A stretch of DNA of 39,480 nucleotides from Deltaproteobacteria bacterium (GTDB lineage Bacteria > Desulfobacterota > Deferrisomatia > Deferrisomatales > BM512). The stretch lies in NCBI GenBank assembly GCA_030591565.1, contig JAUVAU010000019.1, positions 1-39,480 of the forward strand, given 5' to 3'. The position numbers were made by a program, and so were the translations under genes. Each line of letters opens with the position of its first letter. The first letter of the stretch is position 1. Positions 18,001-25,112 of the stretch are shown here, piece by piece. Under the pieces are notes generated by a model. It was not told the origin of the DNA. It did no database searches and worked only from the letters and a program-made list of their open reading frames with translations.

Positions 18001-18058
18001 CAACACTATGATTCCTGAAACCAAGGCCTTCATGGTCAACATATTGAAGGGGGCTTAA
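15029..18058 (+). CDS. fdhA: formate dehydrogenase, periplasmic Mo/W catalytic subunit, selenocysteine-containing
   Basis: It oxidises formate to CO2 on the periplasmic side (FdnG/FdoG class). The protein is about 1009 residues, close to E. coli FdnG, only if the in-frame TGA at 15578-15580 is read as selenocysteine (residue 184). The context EHQARL-U-HSSTVASLAETFGRG is the classic Sec active-site sequence, and both halves are in the same frame. A Tat signal (SRRDFLK) starts the protein. One [4Fe-4S] cluster is bound by Cys45, Cys48, Cys52 and Cys80 (CPYCSVGC ... LCPKG). Molybdopterin domains fill the rest. An AAGGAGG ribosome site precedes the ATG. The iron-sulfur subunit follows after 3 bases. 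A gene caller without recoding would wrongly split this into two genes. Confidence 0.96.
15578..15610 (+). promoter_or_regulatory. selenocysteine UGA codon and bSECIS-like hairpin in fdhA
   Basis: Behind the UGA, CGCC (15595-15598) pairs with GGCG (15604-15607) around the 5-base loop AGTTT, extended by a T-G pair, with CTC (15586-15588) able to pair with GAG (15608-15610). The loop carries the GU that SelB needs, 20 bases after the UGA. This fits a bacterial SECIS element. Confidence 0.8.
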
Positions 18059-18061
18059 ATC

Positions 18062-18832
18062 ATGGCAATTAAAAGAAAAGCTCTCCTGATAGATCTTGAG
18101 CGTTGCATAGGTTGTCGTTCTTGCCAGGTGGCTTGCAAGGAGTGGAATGAGCTCCCGGCCGAGAAAACAATCAACAGGGGTTCATTTGAGAATCCCCCCG
18201 ATCTGAACACCAACAACTACAACCGTATCCGCTTCATCGAGCAAGATGACTCCACGGGCGTCGACTGGCTCTTTTTCAGTCAGCGCTGCCTGCATTGCAG
18301 CGACGCCGGTTGCGTAAGGGTCTGCCCATCAGGCGCCCTTTTCTATAGCGACACAGGCGCCGTAGGAGTTGACCGTAAAAAATGCATCGGCTGCAAATAC
18401 TGTGTCGCTGCGTGCCCCTTCGATATTCCGCGTCACGACGCAGACAACAAGATAGCCAAGTGCCACCTGTGTCCCACAAGGGTACAGGCTGGCAAGGAAC
18501 CGGCATGCGCCAAGACTTGCCCAACCGACGCCATCGCCTTTGGCAACAGGGACGATGTTATCGCAGCGGCAAAGCTTTCGGGCAAGCAGGTTTACGGAGC
18601 GGACGAACTTGATGGATGCAGCGTGGTCTACCTATTGGCCAAGGGCGAGACGCCAGGGAGCTACGGCTTACCGGCAAATCCCATCATACCCGGGTCAATT
18701 TCGCTCCTTACCGACTTTATACGCCCACTTGGCTGGCTCGGCCTCTTTGGAGCACTCGGCGCAGCCGCGCTCCACTACGTGACAATTGGACCGAAAAACA
18801 TCGTCCATGACGACCAGAACGGAGACTCTTAA
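18062..18832 (+). CDS. fdhB: formate dehydrogenase iron-sulfur (beta) subunit
   Basis: A 256-residue electron-transfer subunit with four [4Fe-4S] Cys groups: ERCIGCRSCQVACKEW, RCLHCSDAGCVRVCPSG, KKCIGCKYCVAACPFD and KCHLCPTRV ... CAKTCPTDAI. A C-terminal membrane helix (about 222-245, LGWLGLFGALGAAALHYV) anchors it, as in FdnH. It carries electrons from FdhA to the cytochrome b subunit. The ribosome site is the purine run GAAGGGGG inside the end of fdhA. It has no signal peptide of its own, so export would rely on hitch-hiking with Tat-exported FdhA. Confidence 0.95.
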   Translation: MAIKRKALLIDLERCIGCRSCQVACKEWNELPAEKTINRGSFENPPDLNTNNYNRIRFIEQDDSTGVDWLFFSQRCLHCSDAGCVRVCPSGALFYSDTGAVGVDRKKCIGCKYCVAACPFDIPRHDADNKIAKCHLCPTRVQAGKEPACAKTCPTDAIAFGNRDDVIAAAKLSGKQVYGADELDGCSVVYLLAKGETPGSYGLPANPIIPGSISLLTDFIRPLGWLGLFGALGAAALHYVTIGPKNIVHDDQNGDS

Positions 18833-18833
18833 A

Positions 18834-19439
18834 ATGGCTATCAAATACGTTGAGAGATATTCGCCAGTGGACAGAGTCCTCCATTGGATAACCGCCATTG
18901 CTTTCGCGCTCCTCGTGATGACCGGCCTTGGCCTCTACTCCAAGGCGCTGCTGCCCTACATGAACCTTTTGGGTGGGCCGGAAACAGCGATCGAGATACA
19001 CAAATACACCGGTGTCATATTCTTCATCACAGCGCTCATAATGCTCTTCATGCACCTGAAGGATACGCTGGATTTCGATTCCGATGACGCCGTGTGGATT
19101 TCCAGGCTCGGCGGTTATCTCAGCCGCGACAGCGAAGAGCCGCCCATGGGCAAGTACAACACGGGGCAGAAGATATATGGGATCTTCGCCATTGTCGCCA
19201 CCATCGCGCTTGGCGTCACGGGATGGGTATTGTGGCATCCCGATGATTACTCGATAGCGACCCTGCAATGGTCTCTGGCGCTGCATTCGCTCTTCTTCGT
19301 GATCATCGGCTGCTTCACCCTTGTCCATATCTACCTGGGCACCATAGGAAATCCGGGCACCCTTGCTGGCATCCTCTACGGTGAAGTGACTGAAGCGTGG
19401 GCCAAGAAACACGCCCCAAAATGGCTCGCGAAAAAGTAG
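18834..19439 (+). CDS. fdhC: formate dehydrogenase cytochrome b (gamma) subunit
   Basis: A 201-residue integral membrane protein with four hydrophobic helices, matching FdnI-type di-heme cytochrome b subunits that pass electrons to menaquinone. Candidate heme ligands are His in DRVLHWITA (first helix), in EIHKYTGVIFF (second), and in LALHSLFFV and TLVHIYLG (fourth). The start ATG 18834 has GGAG about 9 bases upstream, and fdhB ends one base earlier. An in-frame ATG at 18786 lies inside fdhB and is unlikely. Confidence 0.93.
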   Translation: MAIKYVERYSPVDRVLHWITAIAFALLVMTGLGLYSKALLPYMNLLGGPETAIEIHKYTGVIFFITALIMLFMHLKDTLDFDSDDAVWISRLGGYLSRDSEEPPMGKYNTGQKIYGIFAIVATIALGVTGWVLWHPDDYSIATLQWSLALHSLFFVIIGCFTLVHIYLGTIGNPGTLAGILYGEVTEAWAKKHAPKWLAKK

Positions 19440-19444
19440 GCTGA

Positions 19445-20092
19445 ATGAAAAACGCAACCGTTGTTACCGTGAGGGCGGCCCTGGGGGTCGCCCTCATCTT
19501 TTTCGCCCTGTCGGCTCATGCTCTTGAGCGGATTCAGGTCGTGGTTGGGGATTCTCCGACCCACGGCCCCGAAAATGCCCCGATCACAATGGTGGAGTTC
19601 ATCGACTTCCAGTGACCCCACTGCGCAGCGGCCGGTCCGGTCGTAATGGAAGTCCTTGAGCACTACGGAGACAAGCTTCGCCTGGTTGTGAAGTTCGCCC
19701 CCTACCCGGAGAGGGCCAATGCCACCTATGCCGCAAGGGCAGCGCTGGCAGCCGAGGCCCAGGGCGAGTACTGGGCGATGCACGAGAAGATGCTTGAGCG
19801 CTATTTTCAGCTGACCCCGGAGAATCTCGTGAAGATCGCCGTGGAGTTGGGCCTCGACAAGAAAAAATTCGAAGCCGACCTGAACGCAAAATGGACATTG
19901 GAAAAGGTTGAACGGGACCTGAAGCTGACAAGGTCTCTCGACATCTGGCAAACCCCCACCTATTTGATAAACGGCAGGTCCCTCGTGGGGGAGAGGCCGG
20001 TGGAGCATTTTAAAAGAATCATCGATCAGGAGTTGAACACCGGGCAGGAGTTGAATACCGGAAAACAGGACTTGAAGGGTGGAAACAAATGA
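19445..20092 (+). CDS. DsbA-like exported thiol-disulfide oxidoreductase, selenoprotein with U-P-H-C active site
   Basis: From ATG 19445 the frame gives a signal peptide (about 1-26, ending SAHA) and then the thioredoxin/DsbA start ENAPITMVEFIDFQ, after which an in-frame TGA (19613-19615, residue 57) stands exactly where the first catalytic Cys of the CXXC motif should be: U-P-H-C. The frame continues with the DsbA helical insert (AALAAEAQGEYWAMHEKML) and the cis-Pro strand TPTYLINGRSLVGERP. Read through, it is 215 residues, normal for this family. It lies 5 bases after fdhC and overlaps the peroxidase gene by ATGA, so it belongs to the formate dehydrogenase operon. Without recoding only a headless 148-residue frame from 19646 would be called. 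The partner and substrate are unknown. Confidence 0.92.
19613..19644 (+). promoter_or_regulatory. selenocysteine UGA codon and bSECIS-like hairpin in the DsbA-like gene
   Basis: CGGCC (19629-19633) pairs with GGTCG (19639-19643, one G-U) around the 5-base loop GGTCC. The loop GU is 20 bases after the UGA, the same distance and loop size as in fdhA. This supports recoding rather than a nonsense mutation. Confidence 0.78.
20027..20062 (+). repeat. 18-bp in-frame tandem duplication at the C-terminus of the DsbA-like gene
   Basis: Two copies (20027-20044 and 20045-20062, two mismatches) encode Q-E-L-N-T-G twice, close to the stop. It looks like a recent slippage duplication in a tail that tolerates it. 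Confidence 0.8.
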
Positions 20093-21189
20093 TTGGAATT
20101 CGCCCCGCCTGCCTCTGGCTGGCTTTCGCAATGGTTATCTCTTCGACAGCTTTTGGCGCTTCGACAGCCTTTGGCGCTTCGCCCACCCGCGAAGAGCTTC
20201 AAGAATACAGGTTGCCTGCCCCACCCCCCAGGGCTGAAGAGGCGAAAATCGAGTTGGGGCGGATGCTCTACTTCGACAGGCGGCTCTCGGGCGACGGGAC
20301 GATGAACTGCGCCACCTGCCACCTGCCCGGTGAGGATGGCTTCGCCGATGGAAGAGAGGTCTCCGCCGCCTATCCGACCAATGCGCATTTTCGCAACACG
20401 CCGACAACCGTAAACGCGGCGATGCGGACCTTCCTGACCTGGGATGGCAGGGCTGCCTCCACGACGGAGCAGGCCCTGGGGCCCATCGGTTCACCCTTCG
20501 AGATGAATATCCTGCTCGACTTGCTGGTCGAAAAGCTACGCTCGGTGCCGATCTACTCGAAGGCTTTTAGTAAAGCCTTTGACAGCGACGTAACCAAAGA
20601 GGGCATCGCCCAGGCCCTGTCCGCCTTTGAAGGGCTCTTGATAAGCGGCCCTTCCCCCTTCGACCTTTACCTTGACGGCGACGATAACGCGATGAGCGAA
20701 AGCGCGCTTAAAGGATTGGAGCTTTTTTTCGGTAAAGGTAGCTGCGTGGCATGCCACGACGGGCCGCAGCTTGGCGGCGACCGTTTTGAATCTCTGGGAA
20801 TGGAACTCAATCCAAAGCTCGTTGAATATCCGCGCAGGGCGGTAAGTTTGCGCTACTACGCCAAGAAAATGGGGTACCCGTTGGAGCTGGGCAGGGAAGA
20901 TGACCACGGGCGCTACTTTGTCACGGGATTGGAAGAGGACAAGGGGAAGTTCCTCGTGCCCACACTGCGCCAGCTTGAGCGGACCTTTCCCTACGGCCAC
21001 GACGGACGATTTTTCACCCTCCTGGAAATTGTGGATTATATCGCCGAGGGCGGCGGCAAGGCTGTGCACCGCTCGGAAGAGTTGAACCCTCTGGGGCTGA
21101 CAAGCGAGGAGAAAACCCATCTCGTCGATTTCCTCCTTTCGCTAACCGGCCCCGACCCACTCGTCAAGCCCCCCTCCTCACTCTACTGA
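20089..21189 (+). CDS. di-heme cytochrome c peroxidase / MauG-family protein
   Basis: A 366-residue exported protein with a signal peptide and two heme c sites, MNCATCH (about residue 80) and SCVACH (about 222), the arrangement of the CcpA/MauG family. Supporting motifs are ELGRMLYFDRRLSGDGT at the start, FRNTPTTVNAA with WDGRA, and FPYGHDGRFFTLLEIVDYI near the end. Such proteins reduce H2O2 using cytochrome electrons, or oxidise protein side chains. It is the last gene of the formate dehydrogenase operon; its ATG overlaps the stop of the selenoprotein. A peroxide-protective role for the oxygen-sensitive Sec enzymes is inference. Confidence 0.92.
   Translation: MIGIRPACLWLAFAMVISSTAFGASTAFGASPTREELQEYRLPAPPPRAEEAKIELGRMLYFDRRLSGDGTMNCATCHLPGEDGFADGREVSAAYPTNAHFRNTPTTVNAAMRTFLTWDGRAASTTEQALGPIGSPFEMNILLDLLVEKLRSVPIYSKAFSKAFDSDVTKEGIAQALSAFEGLLISGPSPFDLYLDGDDNAMSESALKGLELFFGKGSCVACHDGPQLGGDRFESLGMELNPKLVEYPRRAVSLRYYAKKMGYPLELGREDDHGRYFVTGLEEDKGKFLVPTLRQLERTFPYGHDGRFFTLLEIVDYIAEGGGKAVHRSEELNPLGLTSEEKTHLVDFLLSLTGPDPLVKPPSSLY
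20142..20177 (+). repeat. 18-bp in-frame tandem duplication in the peroxidase signal peptide
   Basis: Copies at 20142-20159 and 20160-20177 differ by one base and encode S-T-A-F-G-A twice around the likely signal-peptide cleavage region. It is only 80 bases from the other 18-bp duplication in the neighbouring gene. Confidence 0.8.
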
Positions 21190-21240
21190 CCGACCTTTGA
21201 AAAGAGCTGATGCACAGGCGACTTGGCCTGACGATCAGAC

Positions 21241-21280
21241 AAAAAAAGGGGCCACCTCAAACACGAGGTAGCCCCTTTTT
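21241..21280. terminator. bidirectional intrinsic terminator ending the formate dehydrogenase operon
   Basis: A long stem: 21243-21252 (AAAAAGGGGC) pairs with 21271-21280 (GCCCCTTTTT), then one C/A mismatch, then ACCTC (21254-21258) with GAGGT (21265-21269) around a 6-base loop. T-runs occur on both strands, so it serves both the rightward fdh operon and the leftward lipoprotein operon. Confidence 0.95.
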
Positions 21281-21298
21281 ATATGATTAGCAGTTGGT

Positions 21299-21721
21299 TC
21301 AGATACGCTCGATCAGCACCTTTTTGTTGCTCAACACCTTGGAGACAACAAAGGAGTAGCCATTCGCACCCTTCTGGAGAAGCCCCTCGGCCTCTATCTC
21401 CTGGCCTTTTTGCGGCATCTCACCCTTGTAGAGGTTGACCGCGCCGAGCTTGCTCTTCTGGCTGTCGCCAAAGGGGACGAGCAGGTAGATGGCGCAGCAG
21501 GCCTTCGCGTCCGCTATTTCTATGACGCCATCGGTGGGGAATACATTACCGGCTAGTCCGGTGACCCTCACGTTGCCCAGGTATTTATCTGGGTTGCCCT
21601 TTAGCTCGGAGACACCCACTGTCACAGCGGGGGTCGTGTCCTTCTCTGTGCAGCCTGCAACCCCAAAAAGCCCGGTGACTACAAGCATAATTACAAATAC
21701 TGCTGCGATTGATCTCTTCAT
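21299..21721 (-). CDS. small lipoprotein, probable OB-fold, last gene of the ABC cluster
   Basis: A 140-residue protein with a lipoprotein signal (hydrophobic VIMLVVTGLFG, lipobox GVAGC). The mature part has the shape of a small beta-barrel: GNPDKYLGNVRVTGLAGNV, then IEIADAKACCAIYLLVPF and GQEIEAEGLLQKGANGYSFVVSKV, like OB-fold proteins of the CcmE/tRNA_anti-like kind. It lacks a CcmE heme-binding His. The paired Cys (ACC) could bind metal. I chose ATG 21721 because AAAGGA precedes it by 6 bases; an ATG at 21736 has that site inside the gene. It lies 53 bases after the ATPase gene in the same direction and may be the substrate-binding or accessory lipoprotein. Confidence 0.72.
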   Translation of the reverse strand: MKRSIAAVFVIMLVVTGLFGVAGCTEKDTTPAVTVGVSELKGNPDKYLGNVRVTGLAGNVFPTDGVIEIADAKACCAIYLLVPFGDSQKSKLGAVNLYKGEMPQKGQEIEAEGLLQKGANGYSFVVSKVLSNKKVLIERI

Positions 21722-21774
21722 TTCATTTCCTTTCAAGTCAGGTCAAATATCGAATTTTTCAGGCTAAATTATCT

Positions 21775-22467
21775 TCAGGCGACTTTTTCAATCGCCGAAT
21801 CGGTGACAATGAGCCCGTCGGAGACTTTGACGATGCGCTTGGCGTACCGGGCGCATTCATGGCTGTGGGTAACCATGATGATCGTAATCCCTTGTTCATT
21901 AAGCTCCGTGAAGAGCCCCATTATTTCCTCGCTGGTCTCGCTGTCGAGGTTGCCGGTGGGCTCGTCGGCCATGAGGATCGGGGGCTCGTTGACCACGGCG
22001 CGTGCTATGGCGACGCGCTCGGCCTCACCGCCGGAGATCTGGTTGGGCAGCCGCCCGCCCTTGCCCTGGAGTCCCACTTTTTCAAGGGCCGCTTCGGCCA
22101 GCAGCTGCTTTTCCTTCTTGCTCTTGGTGGTCGCAACCAGGGGCAGCATGACGTTTTCCTCCACCGTAAGGTAGGGCACGAGGTGGAAGGACTGGAAGAC
22201 GAACCCCAGAAACTCCCTGCGGAAATCCGCCCGCTGGTCGGCGCTGAGTCCGTAGACATCCATGTCATCTACCATGTAGCTACCACTGGTGGGTGTGTTT
22301 AGCGCCCCTAGCATCGCCAGCAGCGTTGATTTTCCCGAACCCGATTCACCCATTATGGAGAGGAACTCTCCGGGCAGAGTCTTGAGGCTCATATCGCGCA
22401 CCGCCATAACGGCGGCGTCGCCGGTTCCATATTGTTTGGACAGGTTTTTGGCTTCTATGGTTATCAT
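21775..22467 (-). CDS. ABC transporter ATP-binding protein (LolD/MacB type)
   Basis: A 230-residue ATPase with Walker A GESGSGKST, a signature loop in the form ISGGEAERVAIARAV (E replacing Q of LSGGQ), Walker B PILMADEPTGNLDS and the His switch IIMVTHSHEC. It is of the LolD/MacB/FtsE class, which works with FtsX-like permeases in mechanotransmission or export rather than classic uptake. The start has GAGGAAAA upstream. It follows the permease gene by 18 bases. Confidence 0.93.
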   Translation of the reverse strand: MITIEAKNLSKQYGTGDAAVMAVRDMSLKTLPGEFLSIMGESGSGKSTLLAMLGALNTPTSGSYMVDDMDVYGLSADQRADFRREFLGFVFQSFHLVPYLTVEENVMLPLVATTKSKKEKQLLAEAALEKVGLQGKGGRLPNQISGGEAERVAIARAVVNEPPILMADEPTGNLDSETSEEIMGLFTELNEQGITIIMVTHSHECARYAKRIVKVSDGLIVTDSAIEKVA

Positions 22468-22485
22468 TGATTTTTCCTCGCTTGA

Positions 22486-23643
22486 TTAAATAGTACGAAG
22501 GGCTTCGTTGGGGTCCATGCGTGAGGCGATAACCGCCGGGTAGACGCTCGACAGTAAACCCAGCACAAGTGAGGCGGCTATCGCACCCCCCGCCAGCATC
22601 GGATCAAGGTAAAGCGGTGCGCCCTCGCCGCCGGTAAAGAACGGCAACGCCACAAGGGAGGAGGTGATACCCGCCGCGTAGCCGAGTATGCCCGCCAGGG
22701 TGGATATCAGCGCAGCTTCGTACAGGATGATCTTCATTATTAATGAGCGCCTGAAACCTATCGCCCTGAATATTCCTATCTCGGTGGTGCGCTCGCGCAC
22801 GCTGCTCATCATCGTCACCAACACCACCAGACAGCCGACCAGCACCACAATGAGCGAGATGCCGTAGAGAAATTCCTGGAACTGGTTCATCGCCTTCATG
22901 CGGCCCTGGACCACCTGCTTGATAGCCATGACCTCCGCGCCGGGCAGCGCCGCCGAAATCTCTGCTATCAGCTCTTCGATGGGGCAATCCGTACAGTGCG
23001 CAGCCACCTCGACCAGCGACACAGCCCCCGGTTTACCCAAAATGGACTGGGCGGTTTTGGTGTCGATGAAGATGATCTGGTCATCCTGGGAGCCGGTCTT
23101 TCCAAGCACCTTCGCCACCGTGACGCTATGTACACCCAGCTGGATTTCGCTACCCACCTGGGCGTTTAATATCTCGGCAGCGATCGCACCAACTACCAGC
23201 TGCCCATTCTCTGGCAATGTCTCGCCAAACTCCCACCAGGGCTTTAGTAGCCGTGACGTACTGAAGTCGACACCTGCCAACATCACGCTCTTGCCATTTA
23301 CATTCACCGCGCCAAGCACCATCGGTCCGATGGCGGCGAGGTTTTGCGCCGTGGGGATCGTCCGAATGCGATCAACATCAGCTTCGCTCAACTGCTTTGT
23401 TTCCAGGGAAATTCCCCCCAGCGATATTCCGCCGTAGCTAAGCGCCAGGTTCTCGGTCTTTGGCACCACCAGGATGTTCGCGCCATATTTTTCCATCTTG
23501 TGGGAAATGTCTTCGCTAACCGACTGGAAAAGAGTTACCAACGCCACGACGGTGGTGACGCCTATCATGAGGCCCGCAAGGATGAAGGCCGCCTTGGCCT
23601 TCCTGCGCCTCAAATTTAAAAACGCTATGTCTTTGAGTTCCAT
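22486..23643 (-). CDS. FtsX/MacB-like ABC transporter permease
   Basis: A 385-residue permease: N-terminal helix (about 15-40, ILAGLMIGVTTVVALVTL), a periplasmic MacB-core domain (about 45-255), then three helices in the last 130 residues (ISLIVVLVGCLVVLVTMM, ISTLAGILGYAAGI and AIAASLVLGLL). ERTTEIGIFRAIGFRRSLI is the FtsX-family loop. The periplasmic domain holds a CTDCPIEEL motif, unusual for MacB and possibly metal- or redox-active. It starts directly after the stop of the DUF2318 gene. Only one permease is present, whereas P19-type clusters such as Campylobacter Cj1658-1663 have two. Confidence 0.9.
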   Translation of the reverse strand: MELKDIAFLNLRRRKAKAAFILAGLMIGVTTVVALVTLFQSVSEDISHKMEKYGANILVVPKTENLALSYGGISLGGISLETKQLSEADVDRIRTIPTAQNLAAIGPMVLGAVNVNGKSVMLAGVDFSTSRLLKPWWEFGETLPENGQLVVGAIAAEILNAQVGSEIQLGVHSVTVAKVLGKTGSQDDQIIFIDTKTAQSILGKPGAVSLVEVAAHCTDCPIEELIAEISAALPGAEVMAIKQVVQGRMKAMNQFQEFLYGISLIVVLVGCLVVLVTMMSSVRERTTEIGIFRAIGFRRSLIMKIILYEAALISTLAGILGYAAGITSSLVALPFFTGGEGAPLYLDPMLAGGAIAASLVLGLLSSVYPAVIASRMDPNEALRTI

Positions 23644-24234
23644 CTATCGTTCCTCTCTGGAATTTTTGAAATATTTGGCCCCGGCAAGTAGCTCGGGGAT
23701 ATTTACTGAAATTGAATCTCCAGCGACGCTGGACGTTAACGCCAGAGGCGCGCATGCGTCGGAGTGGCTGTCCATCTCCGTGATGGCAAACCGCTTGTGA
23801 CAGGTGGGGCAGACCAATTCATCACCCTCGAACCGGTGTCCCTGCCCGGATTGCCAGCACGAAGCGCAGGTATCGAGCGCCGCGTGGTATTCGTTCTCCC
23901 CTGTCTTGACCAGGAAGTAGCGCACGATCACGCCCGCCCCCGCCTTGTGCTGATAAAAACGCGGGATGCCACTCTCGAACTCCGAGAGTTGATAACTCAC
24001 AACCCCCGTGGTGGGGATGAAGTCGAACATCTGCCCCGAGGCGGTCACAGCGGGCTCTTCTTTGGAAATGAAGCTATAGCCGCCCGCCACCGTGGCCAGC
24101 AGGATCACTGCCAACACCGCCAGCCAACGACGGTTGCCTCCGCTGGGTTTGGCATTGGTTATCGCCAATTTCTTGGCCGCCAATTTCCTGGCCGCTTCGT
24201 TCTCGGTACTCAACTGCCCGTTCTTTAAATCCAT
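23644..24234 (-). CDS. DUF2318-family membrane protein with two CXXC motifs
   Basis: A 196-residue protein with one membrane helix (about 37-57, WLAVLAVILLATVAGGYSFI) and an extracytoplasmic domain containing DTCASCWQSGQGHRF then LVCPTCHKRFAI, the DUF2318 signature of paired CXXC motifs with G-x-x-x-E-G-D between. Proteins of this family occur beside FTR1/P19 iron-uptake genes and FtsX-like permeases, and are thought to bind Fe-S or handle electrons. CPTCH also fits a heme c motif, but in the family the His is not conserved, so I do not call it a cytochrome. The start ATG 24234 is preceded by GGAG. It is the first main gene of the leftward operon. Confidence 0.85.
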   Translation of the reverse strand: MDLKNGQLSTENEAARKLAAKKLAITNAKPSGGNRRWLAVLAVILLATVAGGYSFISKEEPAVTASGQMFDFIPTTGVVSYQLSEFESGIPRFYQHKAGAGVIVRYFLVKTGENEYHAALDTCASCWQSGQGHRFEGDELVCPTCHKRFAITEMDSHSDACAPLALTSSVAGDSISVNIPELLAGAKYFKNSREER

Positions 24235-24257
24235 TTTACGAATCTCCACTTGAACAT
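24225..24257 (-). CDS. possible 10-residue leader peptide overlapping the DUF2318 start
   Basis: A perfect GGAGGT (minus strand, plus coordinates 24263-24268) stands 5 bases before an ATG at 24257 that opens a 10-codon frame, MFKWRFVKWI, ending in TAA at 24225-24227. This frame overlaps the DUF2318 ATG (24234). It is a better ribosome site than the one in front of the main gene, so it may couple translation. It may also be chance. Confidence 0.3.
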   Translation of the reverse strand: MFKWRFVKWI

Positions 24258-24479
24258 TTTTTACCTCCGCCAGCACAAACCACCCTATGACTACCCAATG
24301 CGCTGGTCCTGGCTTTTCCACGTAAACCGGCGCACCCGGGCTTCACGCAATAGGGTTTGTGTAATTGGGCACAACCATGGGCAAGCTTGGACCATTTTCA
24401 GAGGTGTCCCCTGGATGGTTCAAATGGCCTGGGGCATCTGGTTGCTACCCTTACTTTGGAGCGTGCTCTAAGGAGAGGC

Positions 24480-24881
24480 CTAGCAGAGAAAAGAGGAGAT
24501 GATCAGGAACGTAGGTGTTGTATCGAATGAAAAGAGTGGTCCATGCCAGCTTGTCGCAGGGACCATCTCAGGGGGAAACTTTATCTGTACTGATATGGAA
24601 GAAGCGCTTGCCCCGTCCAGCATATCGACGCTTCTAAAACGTTTGGTTACCGCCTCACCAAGGGAGTAGTCGTTGCTGTCACACCCCGCATCGGTGGTGC
24701 AGTCGCAATCGGGCGAGTCCCAACTGGTCTTGAATAAAGAATCTTCGCAGCAAACACCAACGCCCGCGACGCTCCCGTGGCAGGGAGAGACTGAACAGTG
24801 CGAGCCATATTGAACGGCGAGCACCGCCAGAAAGGCGATAATCGTTGCTGTCGCAAAGCGTTTGGTTGCTAAGTATCTCAT
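24480..24881 (-). CDS. Cys-rich exported protein of unknown function
   Basis: A 133-residue open frame with an N-terminal signal sequence or anchor (about 11-27, TATIIAFLAVLAVQYG), then a segment with eight Cys (HCSVSPCHGS, VCCEDS, PDCDCTTDAGCDSNDY) and a plain C-terminal half. I do not recognise the family. The ribosome site is a purine run AATGGAAATGGAT before ATG 24881. It points the same way as the DUF2318-ABC genes, about 245 bases upstream of them, and may be part of the same unit. The frame could be spurious, but the signal sequence and clustered Cys favour a real gene. Confidence 0.5.
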   Translation of the reverse strand: MRYLATKRFATATIIAFLAVLAVQYGSHCSVSPCHGSVAGVGVCCEDSLFKTSWDSPDCDCTTDAGCDSNDYSLGEAVTKRFRSVDMLDGASASSISVQIKFPPEMVPATSWHGPLFSFDTTPTFLIISSFLC

Positions 24882-25074
24882 ATCCATTTCCATTAAAATT
24901 CTGCGAAAGCTTAAAGTACTTGCACCATTTCGTCAACCCACAGCGCACAACACCCATCCAAGTGACAACCAACAGCAGGTCGCGACGCTGATCTACTTCA
25001 AGCAGTGTCTTGAAGCAAAAAGAGGCGTAGCTTCCATCTCAATTGTATGGAGGGAAAAGGACTGTGGCTGTCTC

Positions 25075-25112
25075 AAAAAAAAGGGGCCACAGCTTTGGTG
25101 CCGTAACCCCTT
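25075..25112 (-). terminator. intrinsic terminator after the large multiheme cytochrome gene
   Basis: AAGGGG (25081-25086) pairs with CCCCTT (25107-25112) with an inner CAC/GTG pairing (25088-25090 with 25098-25100). On the minus strand it is followed by eight T. It lies about 45 bases after the cytochrome stop and shares the CACGAAATAGCAAGGGGTT-like flank with the copies at 9.8 and 11.2 kb. Confidence 0.82.

Noticed and set aside
19613..19615. In-frame TGA making the DsbA-like gene look truncated
   Set aside because: It replaces the first Cys of the CXXC active site, the signal peptide lies upstream in the same frame, and a SECIS-like hairpin with the same spacing as in fdhA follows.
23796..23812. 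CPTCH in the DUF2318 protein as a heme c site
   Set aside because: In this family the position is a paired CXXC motif and the His is not a conserved feature; there is only one such motif in the protein.
24250..24471. 73-codon plus-strand frame between the DUF2318 and Cys-rich genes
   Set aside because: Biased toward Trp/Arg, no ribosome site, overlaps the real DUF2318 leader on the other strand.
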